Under the pieces are notes generated by a model. The model was not told where the DNA came from, made no database searches, and saw only the letters and a list, made by a program, of their open reading frames with translations. From Symsagittifera roscoffensis (lineage: Eukaryota; Xenacoelomorpha; Acoela; Convolutidae): a stretch of 64,000 nt of DNA. The stretch lies in contig NC_087071.1 of the NCBI RefSeq assembly GCF_963678635.1, positions 26,709,378-26,773,377 on the forward strand. The letters run 5' to 3'. Positions 1-10,585 of the stretch are shown piece after piece. Position numbers and translations under genes: made by a program. Position 1 is the first letter of the stretch; each line of letters starts with the position of its first letter.

Positions 1-1155
1 GTCTATAACAACACACCTTACCAAGTAACATTACCTTTAGGACTTTTAGGATATTGTGAAACCAACGCTACAATATCACCAATACACGAAAAAGCCTATC
101 GCGTAAATAATATACTCCAATTACTAGATATTTGCCAATCTACAATTCTTAATGAAGAATTATCTATAAATAATATAATAAGTAACGAAAACAGAAATAC
201 GGATTATTTCACAAAAACTCCATATTTCAAACCTACATTCAACATAAGTAACTACACAGAGGACCAACAAAAATTTTTAACAATTTTTAATTTCCAACAT
301 TCACAAATAACACAAGACGAATTCGAAAAGTTAGCCAAACAGCTAATTGAATATTTATCAGTCTATGCAACATCAAAATTCGATGTTGGAAAAATCAGTT
401 CATCACTACATCTCCCGTTAAAACCAGACGCAGTTTTCAAAAAACAAAGAGCAAGTAAAGTACCAATTCACTTACATGATAAAGTGAACAGATTACTCGA
501 TATTTTAGAACAATACAACATTATATCACCAGTAAACAAAGAAGAACAACCAAAAGGCAACACATTTATCAACCCTGTTATCATTCTAGCTAAAGGAGAA
601 TCATTAAAAATCGTTCTCGATGCTAGATACCTCAATTCACTTATAGATGAATCAAAATGTAATTGGCCCATTGAACCAATACAAGTTATTTTAACAAAAA
701 TAAACGGCAAATACTTTACAACCGCCGATATGAATAGTGCATACAATCAAATGCCACTAGATGAACAATCACGACGTTTAACACAATTTGTTATCGGAAA
801 CCAACAATATGAATTCAACCGCTTATTCTATGGAATATCCATAGGACCAGCAGCATTTTCAGCTTTTATGAGCAAAATTTTTAGACCACTAATACTCAAG
901 AAAAACGCAATCACCTATTTAGACGATGTTTTTATGCAATCACAAACAAAAGACGAAATGTTCAATGTTTTAGAAAAATATCACCAAATACTTCAGAACG
1001 AAAATCTGAAGGCCGCCCCCGATAAATCACACTTCTTTTTGACAAGAGTTAAATTCTTAGGACATAATATAGAAAGAAAAACAATCACTCCATTGAAATC
1101 ACGCATTGACGCTATTCAAAAACTTCAACCACCAACAAATAAAAAGAAAATCTAA
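1..1155 (+). pseudogene. pol: pol, first readable part: end of protease region and reverse transcriptase
   Basis: The frame is open from the first base of the window to a TAA at 1153-1155. The first ~25 codons contain LPLGLLGY, the segment that usually follows the aspartic protease in Ty3/gypsy Pol. The RT fingers and palm follow: LDARYLNSLID, then TADMNSAY (first catalytic Asp, near 729), FYGISIGPAAFS, and the active-site YLDD near 917-930, then FLGHNI of the thumb start. The next block of the same frame, typical of the RT connection, continues past the stop, so the stop interrupts a real coding sequence rather than ending it. A second in-frame stop (TGA, 1237-1239) follows. Upstream coding sequence is missing only because the window starts here. 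Assignment to RT is certain; enzymatic function is unlikely in this copy. Confidence 0.9.
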
Positions 1156-3936
1156 GAATTTCTTGGAATGTTAAACTTTTTAAGTAAATATGTTTATAAA
1201 ATGCAACTATATATACGACCATTTTATAACATCCTTTGACAACAAAATAATTTTGAATGGAACACAGAACATCAAACACGATTTGAAGAAATAAAGAAAC
1301 TTTTAACTGAACAAATTTCAAACACTATTCCAGATTCAAATCAACCATTTTATGCAATGTGCGATGCTTCGAACTTTGGCATCGGTGCAGCACTATTACA
1401 ATCACATAATGGTACAAATAAAATGAACCTCATATCAGCAAATTCTCGATTATTCACTCAAGCAGAGCTACGACTCTCAACTCTAATGAGAGAATGTACA
1501 GCCATAATATATACACTGACAGAATATGAATTTCTGATACTTGGATCAAAACATCCAACAGTTCTATTCACAGACCATAAACCAATCATCTTTCTCTTTA
1601 CACAAAAATCTAACCCAAACCACCGAGTTTACAGATTTCAACTAATTCTAATGAAATTTCCAAACTTACATATAGTTTGGACTGCAGGAAAAAATCTTGC
1701 ATTACCAGACACCTTAAGTCGAAATACACCACCTGAATTACTTACACGAAAAACAACAGTTGAAATACCCAAAAACATAAAATTCTACCTTGCAGAAAAC
1801 GAAACATCACCCCGATTGGAATGCAAATATGCAGTAAAAACTGATATTGAACAATCACAAATAAATAGTTTACAACATTTCCCACTTTATTTAGATTGTC
1901 AAAATAATCATTATGAAGTTGATTTACTAGGAACATCAACTTTCAAACCAATCCCATATTCTCAATGGATAAAAAATAACACCCAACAAAAACGAACAAA
2001 ACAACACCCGCCTAAAAAAGACAATTTTCCACTAATTGAAAAAGAAGATTTAACTGATAAAATAAATTTATCAGGACCACAAACAAATGATTCAAAGTAC
2101 ACAATAAATCAAGTTTTTGACCTTCACGACCCACTTGATACAATACCCTTATCTAAATTCGAAATTGAAAACATTTTTCTCCCTCCAACAGAAACGATTA
2201 CAATTTCAACACTGAAACAATATCACAATCTTGACCCGATAATTAGACAACTAAAATCATGGCACAAATATAAAACTAAACCTGTCAAGGCAGATTCAAC
2301 CATTCTAGGAAATAAAACACTCCTCCGATACTTTCGCAAATTTAACAACACAACAATTAACGAAAATACAGACCTTTTAGAGTATAACCTGAATGAATCT
2401 ACAGTTCCCTGTCTCCCTTTAAGTATGATTCTTATAGCTTTTAATATTTCACATACACAAAATATTAAAGGACACTCTGGATCAGAAAAAACATATTCAA
2501 ATTTTATACAAAATTTTTACTTCCCAAATGCACCAATTTGGATAAAAGTACTATGCAATGACTGTATAGTATGTCAACTAAATAAACCTTACCCAAATCA
2601 AAAACAAATAGCACAAAAACAAGATTTTAAAGGACAAAGCTTGTACTTTAACCATCGTATCTCATTTGATACCAAAGGACCAATTTCACCCTCATCCGAA
2701 GGAAACTCCTACATTATGGTAATTGTTGACGCATTTACACATTATGTAGCACTTAACCCAGTACCACATTGTAACGCTTATTACGCTTACACAACACTCT
2801 ATGAACACTGGATAGCAAAATTCGGACTACCAGAAATTTTAGTTACAGATAACGGTACAGAATTCATAAATAATGAAATTATCACACTATGTCATTTATA
2901 TAACATTAAACACAAACCACGTACATCTCATGCACCTTGGACAAACGGCTTAGTCGAAGGTATGAACCGTTCATTACAAGAATATCTTAGATGTATCATC
3001 AACGGAAATGATACAAAATATACCGAATGGTCAGCAGATGTAAAATTATTTCCCTTAGCGTATAATTCACAAATTACGACAACTTTAGGAATGTCACCAT
3101 ACGAAATGGTTTTTAACCAAAAGCCACGCAAACCAATAATGTTTACAGCAAATTCTCATAAAAACGCACAAGGTTATTGTCAACCAAATAAAGATTCAAT
3201 TTGTTATAACCTACCTTTACATACACACGATGAAGATCATTTTCATCACCCACAAATTCTTAAACTAGCCTCCGGTACACACACCGAATGGATTCTAAAT
3301 AGAGATAAAAAACACAATGAAATTTATCAAAAAATAACAAAAAAGTTATTACAAAGACAAAACATTAATGAACAAATCAATTCACGTTTTACACCAGCCT
3401 CCGAATTAAAAATTGGAACATTTGTTTTAATACCTAATTTTAATACTCAAAAAGGAATTTCTAAAAAATTACAACCCCTTCGAAAAGGACCATACCAAAT
3501 AATTGCAAAACCCACTGATGTCACATATAAAATTACCGACTCAAACAAAAAAGAAATCGTTCAACATCGAAACAACCTATTACCTTATTACCCAAAAGAA
3601 TACGCACTCCGCGAATTAACTCAATTATATTCTTTCACAGGATTAAAAATCATTCAAAATGAACCACATCTGAAAAACACAGAACAAAATGATAACCCCA
3701 CCGAAAATCAAAACACAAAACCAATCGCCACCAAAAACAATACACAAAGCCATAAAGAATCCCCAAAACAAAGAAAAAATAGAAAAATGACCGAACAAAT
3801 AATACCTCAAGAACAAATCGACAAATCAGAAAATAGAAAAACAACAAGACTCCGAAATCAACCACGTAAAAACTATAAAATATTCATCCCCCAATCTAAA
3901 ATTTTAAAGAAAGTGGAATTTCAAAAGAAATTTTAA
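1156..3936 (+). pseudogene. pol: pol, second part: RT connection, RNase H and integrase
   Basis: Same reading frame as the upstream RT, separated by the TAA at 1153-1155 and interrupted again by TGA at 1237-1239; from ATG 1357 it is open for 859 codons. RNase H: CDASNFGIGAALLQS (first Asp), RECTAII (Glu), LFTDHKP (Asp) and the closing LPDTLSR. Integrase: a zinc-binding HHCC segment ending CNDCIVC (about residues 365-410 of the 859), then the DDE triad in ISFDTKG, VTDNGTEF and NGLVEGMNRS (about residues 438, 498, 534). The C-terminal ~250 residues include a GPYQI-type beta-barrel segment (PLRKGPYQII) and a basic, Lys/Asn/Gln-rich tail. Integrase residues all look intact, so the damage is confined to the RT/RNase H junction. 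Confidence 0.9.
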
Positions 3937-4528
3937 CATTATACTTCACTATCTTGAAACCTTCGAAACATTTTTCATTTACATTTTTTAAAATAACATG
4001 CTGACAAGTACGTAATAATTCTAGTTCAAAATAGACCAATAGGATTCATCCAATCCGTCACTTTCTCTAACTCAAACTAAGACCAATTAGACGAATCATA
4101 TAGAACTCCAGGCACATCTATAACTATAACTTTACGACCTCCAGGTCAAAAATAAGCAAACCACTCCAACTTGACAACTAAAATAAATATCACCATAATA
4201 CCGTACCCCTCCCTTATCTAATAACCCAAAGATCAACAATATTTCCCCAACTCAGACCACGAATACCCCCAAAGCAAATTTGTTAACTTAGCCTAAAGTA
4301 ACAAAATGAACATTTTAATTAGCCTAAAGTATAAAAATCTCACCATACCCCGGATCATTTGACAAACAAAAATAAAGAAAAAGACGACCTCCCAATCACC
4401 ATGAAAATTGCCCCCAACAATTTTTTACAAAACTCAACCCACTTGTCAAAAAACTAATAAATAACCCGACCACACTTGAAAATCGCCTCAAACAGCAAAA
4501 AATATTCGACCAAGAGATCATTTCTTAA

Positions 4529-4720
4529 ATGCTCTTCTCTCAATCAGTTACTCAAATACTCATAAATCTTAAACATTTTTTTACAATACTTGAAACCTTT
4601 ATAATATTTCTTTTTGATATACTTGAATCTTTTCTAATAATCCTAATCATTTTTTGTAACATTTTTTTAAATTTTCTACACTATACTCGAACTATTCCTC
4701 CAACTTTCCAAAACCCTTGA
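4529..4720 (+). CDS. Short hydrophobic ORF, 63 aa
   Basis: ATG to stop, 63 codons, dominated by Phe, Ile and Leu from residue 12 to 50 (LETFIIFLFDILESFLIIL is representative), so it would be a membrane-spanning peptide if translated. It lies between pol and the envelope region of the retroelement. No family recognised. Composition alone, in AT-rich DNA, can produce such an ORF by chance, so this is a weak call. Confidence 0.2.
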   Translation: MLFSQSVTQILINLKHFFTILETFIIFLFDILESFLIILIIFCNIFLNFLHYTRTIPPTFQNP

Positions 4721-4756
4721 TTATATCCACAGGTACGATTCATATAACTTGTCTAA

Positions 4757-4945
4757 ATGATACGAACAATTTTCAGTAGAACTGATATTTTTTTATTGTT
4801 TGTAATTTTCATAGCATTCTTATCATCCCTCATTTTGACCATATGTAAATGTATAAAGAAAGCAATCCTCACATTTGCCCTAGCAACAATCCTTCTAATT
4901 CTTTTTTTGGAAGAATATTATAATAAACACAAAATTTCTCACTAA
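4757..4945 (+). CDS. Small two-helix membrane-protein-like ORF, 62 aa
   Basis: ATG to stop, 62 codons. Two hydrophobic stretches can be seen: about residues 11-32, rich in Leu, Phe and Ile and ending at a Cys-Lys-Cys, and about residues 38-52, separated by a short basic turn (KCIKKA) and followed by a charged tail. This resembles a small viroporin-like or signal-anchor peptide, but no homologous family is recognised. It ends 9 bases before the open frame that starts at 4954. A real role in the element is possible but unproven. Confidence 0.3.
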   Translation: MIRTIFSRTDIFLLFVIFIAFLSSLILTICKCIKKAILTFALATILLILFLEEYYNKHKISH

Positions 4946-4953
4946 AGTAATAA

Positions 4954-6087
4954 TTCAAAAAACCATCAAAAATTGCTACCCAACAGTCACAAAGTCAGTC
5001 TTCACCGACATCATCCCAAGATAACCCAACACCACCTTCAACTACTCAAAATCCTCAAACATCTACACGAATTTCTTTTCAAGACAATCCATACACTTTT
5101 GAAGAACGACACGCTCGTTTATCAGAACCACTAGAACCAGTTCAACGACAAGCACCTCTAAGCGAACCAACATATAACCTATACCCAACACTACCACAAG
5201 AACTAAGTAGAATAAGAAATCCTAGTCAAAACCAAAATACAGTCGAAATAAATAGACAAATTATACATCCTCGACGAAACAGAAATTCTCAAACTCCCCG
5301 AGTTCATTTTGATATACCTCAATCCCCATCACAAAACACTCCAGAAAACCCCATTGGTATATTCCCAGAAACTCCTACGCTTCTTTCACAACGTAGCACC
5401 TCAAGCCTACCATCAGATTACTTAGGTTCAACACCAACATCTGAACAAATACGTGAAAATCCCTTTAACCCCCCAAACCAGGCATCACGACTACCATATT
5501 GGACAACACATTCATTTACACAAGGTGAATTAAATTTAGTCAATGACCCAATAGATATTTCTACGGATACAACAACATCCTCATCACTACCAGAAACATT
5601 ATCACTACCATCAACACCATCAATAAGCCAGATTTCACCACCACCTTTTAACTTAAATTTTCCAAATAATCTCGACGCCAGATATCGAGAACAATCATCA
5701 ATAAATATTCCTTTAAGATTAGATTGGAATACATTTACAGCACCTCCACCATTATTTGGACAACATCAAGAAAGTAACCGCCTTCATAACTGGGCACTTA
5801 ATAGATTACAATATCGCCAAGATATTCACAACGATATCCGTGATCACAATATTCAAATACTCCAACAAAACAGTTTACAATTAAAGTTTGAAATCACAGT
5901 TAAGTTAAATAATATTACCCAACATCCCTACCCATTAAATCCACCTAACATAACAGCTCAATCACTACCACCACCGTTTATAACTACTGAAGTAATATAC
6001 AAATACGACAGATATACCAAAAACACAATTGGCTACATTACATTTTATAATCCATACTCAGGACTATCATACACATGTATATTCTAA
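4954..6087 (+). CDS. Met-less Ser/Thr/Pro/Gln-rich ORF upstream of env, about 377 codons
   Basis: The frame is open from just after a TAA at 4951-4953 to the TAA at 6085-6087, and I see no ATG in this frame. The first ~240 residues are low-complexity, rich in Pro, Ser, Thr, Gln and Asn; the last ~120 look more globular, with DWNTF, NWALNRLQYRQDIHND and IGYITFYNPYS segments. It overlaps the envelope-like ORF by 13 bases in a different frame. Its length makes chance openness unlikely at this AT content. Translation would need splicing to an upstream start, a non-AUG start, or frameshifting. No family recognised; its position and composition resemble the first part of the 601-aa ORF downstream of env, so the two could be related accessory proteins. 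Confidence 0.5.
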   Translation, partial: FKKPSKIATQQSQSQSSPTSSQDNPTPPSTTQNPQTSTRISFQDNPYTFEERHARLSEPLEPVQRQAPLSEPTYNLYPTLPQELSRIRNPSQNQNTVEINRQIIHPRRNRNSQTPRVHFDIPQSPSQNTPENPIGIFPETPTLLSQRSTSSLPSDYLGSTPTSEQIRENPFNPPNQASRLPYWTTHSFTQGELNLVNDPIDISTDTTTSSSLPETLSLPSTPSISQISPPPFNLNFPNNLDARYREQSSINIPLRLDWNTFTAPPPLFGQHQESNRLHNWALNRLQYRQDIHNDIRDHNIQILQQNSLQLKFEITVKLNNITQHPYPLNPPNITAQSLPPPFITTEVIYKYDRYTKNTIGYITFYNPYSGLSYTCIF

Positions 6088-8693
6088 AATTATTAATTTT
6101 TCTCCAACTCCTTTTTCTAGTAATCTCAAATCAAAACATAAACCCTTCTCCTCGTACAGGACCACAAGATTTATTAGTAACACATTACGATTGTGAAGAA
6201 AATGAACAAAAAACACTACATAAATATGCAATAAATCAAGTATCACAATGTGAAACAGAACCACAAGCTATAGAAACCACAGATGTAATAGCAACACTCT
6301 ATTCAAAAGCCCGAGCAACAACAGTTACAGGTTATAAATTTACAGCAACATTTTCCGAAAAGAAAGTACATTGTTCACAAGTCTCGAACGGAAACAAAAA
6401 CCGACTTGACCATGAATCATTCTATCAGAGTAATATAGAACGTCTTTTACATCTCAATCCCGACGATTGTAAAAATGAATTACTTAGACTAAACATCACA
6501 CAAAATAAAAACTCCCAAAGAAAGTTAGTTAACTTTCAAGTTTTTTCAGACTCTGTACATCAATCACAACTTGAAAGACACCAAGGACATATAAAACTAG
6601 ACGAAAAATACCCGTATAACGGCGCACACGGACGATTAACCTATGACCTACACGATAAACATTGGATACCACACATTGGTATAAATGACCCATCAAACTG
6701 CAAAGCAGACACAAAAAATAAAGGATACCAAGAAATAATGTTTTTCGATTGGAAAATACAACTCGAAAAAATACAACTAACACGAGATTTATCAGATAAC
6801 ACAATGATCTATCAAGGAATCCGATTACCTTGTAAAAATGATCAAGGTTATTGCGACCCTACAACGAGAACACAAGCAACAATTGTTTGGTTCCCCGAAG
6901 ATACATGTACAACATTTCAAGTAGCAAAAATACACGCTCGTATGATAAAATTTCACGAAAAATATTTTATGCAATCAATTCCATATGAACAAGTCCATCC
7001 ATCACGAAAACTAAGTTCTAATTTTAGAAACATAGACAATATAGAAAATAAATTGACACGTTTTCAAATATATCAAGAAACAGAACTTGCATGTAAATAC
7101 AGGAATCCACTTCACAGAACACAATACTCTGAAATATTAGTTGAATACGAAAAAGGATTCGACATGACCACTGGAAAAGTAAAAATCGACCCATATGCCA
7201 CAGGTCATCCTCTAAACGAAGGAACATCCTATATACCAGTTAATTTTGAAAAAAGCAACGGACAACCTGGTGGACATCTAAAACCCCATGACACCAGAAG
7301 CACACGCTTACAAGAATTATCACTAATGAATACTACATATTTCGGTAATATCCACTATGATATTCATTTAGATATGAAACTAGATTATACAATTAGCCGA
7401 ATTTTTCAAGAAATGTCACTCTCCGAATTAGAAACACTACACCAACTATGCGAATTAGAACGAACACAAATATTACAATCACTTGCACTAGCAGTATTAA
7501 AAATACCCTATGCAGGATACTTATTATCTGGAAATAGATCAAATTTTTTAGACTATGAAGGAAACATCTTATGGTTTTATACTTGTACTAAAAAAGTATC
7601 ACCACTATACGTTTTTGAAGATAAACGATGTTATAAAAGAATCCCTATCTTTTATAAGAATAAAGTACATTTCGCGGATACACTTTCACGAAGAACCTAT
7701 TTCTGGGATACCGCAGTCCCATGTGGATCAGAAAACAGCCACAATGTAGTACAACTAAACCCTGATGAAAATAAATATTATCTTCTCACTCCATATCCCA
7801 CATTAATGCAATCACTCAAAAAATTTTCACTAGAAAGCATTCGCGCTATTGCTCGAAACCCAAATATAGACTTACAATCAATAGGAATCTATTCAAAATC
7901 AGATATTCAACATCACATTAGAACACAGCAATTCCAAGAATTATTAACACAAATGGACACTATACAAAGACAATCAATAGACCAAAATTTACGCAAACTT
8001 GCAGAAACCGCAGGATTTGCCGATATCTACACGCAAGACTATAGCGGATATTTTAAAGACATTAAAGATTATATATATCTAAACGGTGAAAAATACCGTC
8101 CCCAAGATATATCACCAATTAACATTTTTAGCTTTGTTACACTCAAAAATGAGATCCTCGATTTTCTAGGATGGCCCTACTACATCTTAGAAAAATTAAC
8201 TATTTTATACGCAATGTTTAACTTTATTGGATTTCTTTTCTCACTTTTAAAAGGAATCTACAACACATGTGCTATACACACACAAGTAAACAGACAAGCA
8301 AGCGTAGCACGCATACTCTTTGCAGGATTTTTTGGAATCTTTTCTACATCTATAAACAAAATTCTTTTAGACGCACAAATAAAAGAATATAACACAAAAA
8401 TAGCAACACGACAAAATACATACGACGAAGAACATAACAATGTAGACATAACGCCAACGGCACCACAATTACCACCCCTACCAAATAACCATCCACTATC
8501 CCTAGTCCCACGAAATTTTCGAAATTTAGCCATCACACATAATCCAAATTTTCGACTCACCACATCACAAAGTCCCATCCAACATATAATGACACACCAG
8601 TCACAAGATGATAATACTTACGAACAAATTATTGAACAACCCCATACCACCGCTTTTCAGTCTCAAAATAATCATTTTTTTAGCCCACGATGA
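6075..8693 (+). CDS. env: Envelope-like glycoprotein, 872 aa, possibly chuvirus/gB-type
   Basis: Intact ORF with the architecture of a class-I membrane glycoprotein: a hydrophobic signal peptide at residues 1-19, a long Cys-containing ectodomain with several N-x-S/T sequons (for example near residues 418 and 485), a hydrophobic anchor at about 700-730 followed by a second hydrophobic stretch near 745-760, and a Pro/Asn-rich tail of about 100 residues. Residues ~490-550 contain spaced cysteines with a CYKRIPI motif and a downstream PCG, an arrangement I associate with the chuvirus/mononegavirus-like G proteins (class III, gB-like) captured by some invertebrate retroelements. I see no furin-plus-fusion-peptide pattern of the baculovirus F/gypsy Env type, so the chuvirus-like assignment is favoured but not certain. 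The start is the first ATG of the frame; its stop overlaps the next ORF start by ATGA. Confidence 0.6.
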   Translation: MYILKLLIFLQLLFLVISNQNINPSPRTGPQDLLVTHYDCEENEQKTLHKYAINQVSQCETEPQAIETTDVIATLYSKARATTVTGYKFTATFSEKKVHCSQVSNGNKNRLDHESFYQSNIERLLHLNPDDCKNELLRLNITQNKNSQRKLVNFQVFSDSVHQSQLERHQGHIKLDEKYPYNGAHGRLTYDLHDKHWIPHIGINDPSNCKADTKNKGYQEIMFFDWKIQLEKIQLTRDLSDNTMIYQGIRLPCKNDQGYCDPTTRTQATIVWFPEDTCTTFQVAKIHARMIKFHEKYFMQSIPYEQVHPSRKLSSNFRNIDNIENKLTRFQIYQETELACKYRNPLHRTQYSEILVEYEKGFDMTTGKVKIDPYATGHPLNEGTSYIPVNFEKSNGQPGGHLKPHDTRSTRLQELSLMNTTYFGNIHYDIHLDMKLDYTISRIFQEMSLSELETLHQLCELERTQILQSLALAVLKIPYAGYLLSGNRSNFLDYEGNILWFYTCTKKVSPLYVFEDKRCYKRIPIFYKNKVHFADTLSRRTYFWDTAVPCGSENSHNVVQLNPDENKYYLLTPYPTLMQSLKKFSLESIRAIARNPNIDLQSIGIYSKSDIQHHIRTQQFQELLTQMDTIQRQSIDQNLRKLAETAGFADIYTQDYSGYFKDIKDYIYLNGEKYRPQDISPINIFSFVTLKNEILDFLGWPYYILEKLTILYAMFNFIGFLFSLLKGIYNTCAIHTQVNRQASVARILFAGFFGIFSTSINKILLDAQIKEYNTKIATRQNTYDEEHNNVDITPTAPQLPPLPNNHPLSLVPRNFRNLAITHNPNFRLTTSQSPIQHIMTHQSQDDNTYEQIIEQPHTTAFQSQNNHFFSPR

Positions 8694-10495
8694 GCCGCCA
8701 ACTTGGATCACTACACCGATCAAATTCCCACCCAACCAATCTTACATCTACAATCCCAATAATACCACTTTTTGCTTTTCCGCCACCCGATTTTCCATCT
8801 AGTAATGTAACATCAGGCATGAATTCCGACACTAATTCACACATCTCAGTTTTATATTCCATCTCACAACTCAATAACCCGAATATTGAAACCCCCGATG
8901 AATTTGCCGACTCAGAACCATCCCCATCAAATCATTTTCATAACTCTTCTAATTTTTCTCAACCCCCTTTTCAACCGATATTATCCAATAACCCTGACCC
9001 AATCACCCCCACACCCTCTTATGCTTCCCAAGTTACCCCAACCTACTCCTCATACCATTCTGACCAATCATCTCATTCTCCAGACACCCCCCGAATCTCC
9101 CCAGAGCTAGATAATTTTATTACCCTTCAACAACAACCCTACCACCTTAATACCCCAACCATAAACCAAATCTCCTCCACAATAAATTCATCCAACCCCC
9201 CTACCCCTACACCCTCTTCAAATTATACTGAATCATTAGCACCATCATCCACATCAACTGAATCTTCACTCAACACTAATAGAGCTTACCGCACTTTTAA
9301 AAGAAAGTTCCCCAACCATCCTTTCCCAGCAAAACCAGGAACAGCCCGTGAATACATCAACCACCCCAAGCATACTAACACAAAAGAATTTTTAGCCATC
9401 ACCTTACCCTCATTCCCACAATACACCTTAAACACCCCCCATGACACTAACGAAACACGCAACTTTGTAGATGAATACGTTTTAATGCCCACTCTCTCTT
9501 GGACCTCATATTATCATTTCACTAACCCTCTTTGCTTACCTTTATCTAACACTCACATCGATATAGAGCGAAATACGGACATGCTATATCGACTCACTAC
9601 ACCTCTAACCGCTAGACAATTTACTTACGTTGGATATAAAAAATCACTAAAAACACACACTGCACCTAGAGCTAACGAATATACACTCGAATACTATGAT
9701 CACAACATCATCAGAGCTAACCAAGATCAATTCTTAGACGACGATCGCTTCGCTAACCCACAAATTACCGAGAAATTTTTCATCAAGACACCATATATAT
9801 TTACACTAAACATCTTCGACCGAAAGTTTGATCACATTATTTCAGAAGCACTAATAGACACACAAGCATACGAAAGCTTTATAGAACGCTTCCAAATATT
9901 TTCACTAACCTTTCATTTTCTTGCACCACACGAAAGAGATCTTCACTGCTCACACGATATTATGTTGCGCACAAAACAAACCCACACATATAGTTATTAT
10001 CGCTTCATCCAAAATCACTTTGACCTACACACACCCTCTAGACAACCACACCATCGCTTTCAATTCATTAATTCCAAATACACTTCACCATTTTTCCTAA
10101 ATTTCACATATTGCATTAAAGATACTAACCTTCATGGTATTCTTCGCAATTATGATCCCATAACCCAAATGTACATCTTCTGTCCCATCACCAAGACCTT
10201 CAACGCCGAAGAATCCCGACCCTTCCTTATCCCGCACGAGTTTGTACAACCTATAGAAATCCCAATTTTAGAATTCATTCACAACACTAAATTCAATCAC
10301 AAATTATATAATCTAATCCAAAACACACCTTATGAGTTTGCAGTTGGCACTGAAGAACTAACCACTATTAAGGCACTTCAATTGCTTTGGCCACTGCTTC
10401 AGACTAAAAATATCATCCGCATCTTAGCTAAACTACTAACAACTTCAGAACTAATTCACGACATCTTCCCCCACGGTTTTTTCCCCGACGACTAA
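8690..10495 (+). CDS. Unknown 601-aa ORF downstream of env
   Basis: Begins at an ATG that overlaps the stop of the envelope-like ORF (ATGA, 8690-8693), an arrangement that suits termination-reinitiation. Residues 1-200 are Ser, Pro, Thr and Asn-rich and probably disordered. From about residue 203 (RAYRTFKRKFPNHPFPAKPG) to the end the sequence is compositionally normal, with many aromatic residues and His, and no transmembrane segment or signal peptide. I recognise no domain. Errantiviruses normally end with env, so a large intact ORF after it is unusual; it could be a regulatory or accessory protein of the element. The reading frame is undamaged although pol is broken. Confidence 0.6.
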   Translation: MSRQLGSLHRSNSHPTNLTSTIPIIPLFAFPPPDFPSSNVTSGMNSDTNSHISVLYSISQLNNPNIETPDEFADSEPSPSNHFHNSSNFSQPPFQPILSNNPDPITPTPSYASQVTPTYSSYHSDQSSHSPDTPRISPELDNFITLQQQPYHLNTPTINQISSTINSSNPPTPTPSSNYTESLAPSSTSTESSLNTNRAYRTFKRKFPNHPFPAKPGTAREYINHPKHTNTKEFLAITLPSFPQYTLNTPHDTNETRNFVDEYVLMPTLSWTSYYHFTNPLCLPLSNTHIDIERNTDMLYRLTTPLTARQFTYVGYKKSLKTHTAPRANEYTLEYYDHNIIRANQDQFLDDDRFANPQITEKFFIKTPYIFTLNIFDRKFDHIISEALIDTQAYESFIERFQIFSLTFHFLAPHERDLHCSHDIMLRTKQTHTYSYYRFIQNHFDLHTPSRQPHHRFQFINSKYTSPFFLNFTYCIKDTNLHGILRNYDPITQMYIFCPITKTFNAEESRPFLIPHEFVQPIEIPILEFIHNTKFNHKLYNLIQNTPYEFAVGTEELTTIKALQLLWPLLQTKNIIRILAKLLTTSELIHDIFPHGFFPDD

Positions 10496-10498
10496 CAG

Positions 10499-10585
10499 GT
10501 AAGTATGAATTAAATGAATATTACTAACTAATTAAAATATTAAAAAACTCACCATACTTTATCCATGTTTTCTTTAGATTTTTAG
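10499..10585 (+). other. Candidate intron immediately after the 601-aa ORF
   Basis: A consensus donor (CAG/GTAAGT) begins 4 bases after the stop codon at 10493-10495. A perfect TACTAAC branch-point-like heptamer is at 10522-10528, and two TTTAG-type acceptors end at 10577 and 10585. If used, it would remove about 80-87 bases from the 3' untranslated part of the env-type mRNA, or join the donor to another acceptor downstream. Confidence 0.45.

Larger units (their letters stand above)
3937..4953 (+). other. Pol to env-region spacer with two short hydrophobic ORFs
   Basis: About 1 kb of A/C-rich sequence with no long ORF. In errantiviruses this is where a subgenomic env mRNA would receive its splice acceptor. 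Several pyrimidine-poor AG candidates are present but none is convincing by eye. The two short ORFs at 4529 and 4757 are listed separately. Confidence 0.4.
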
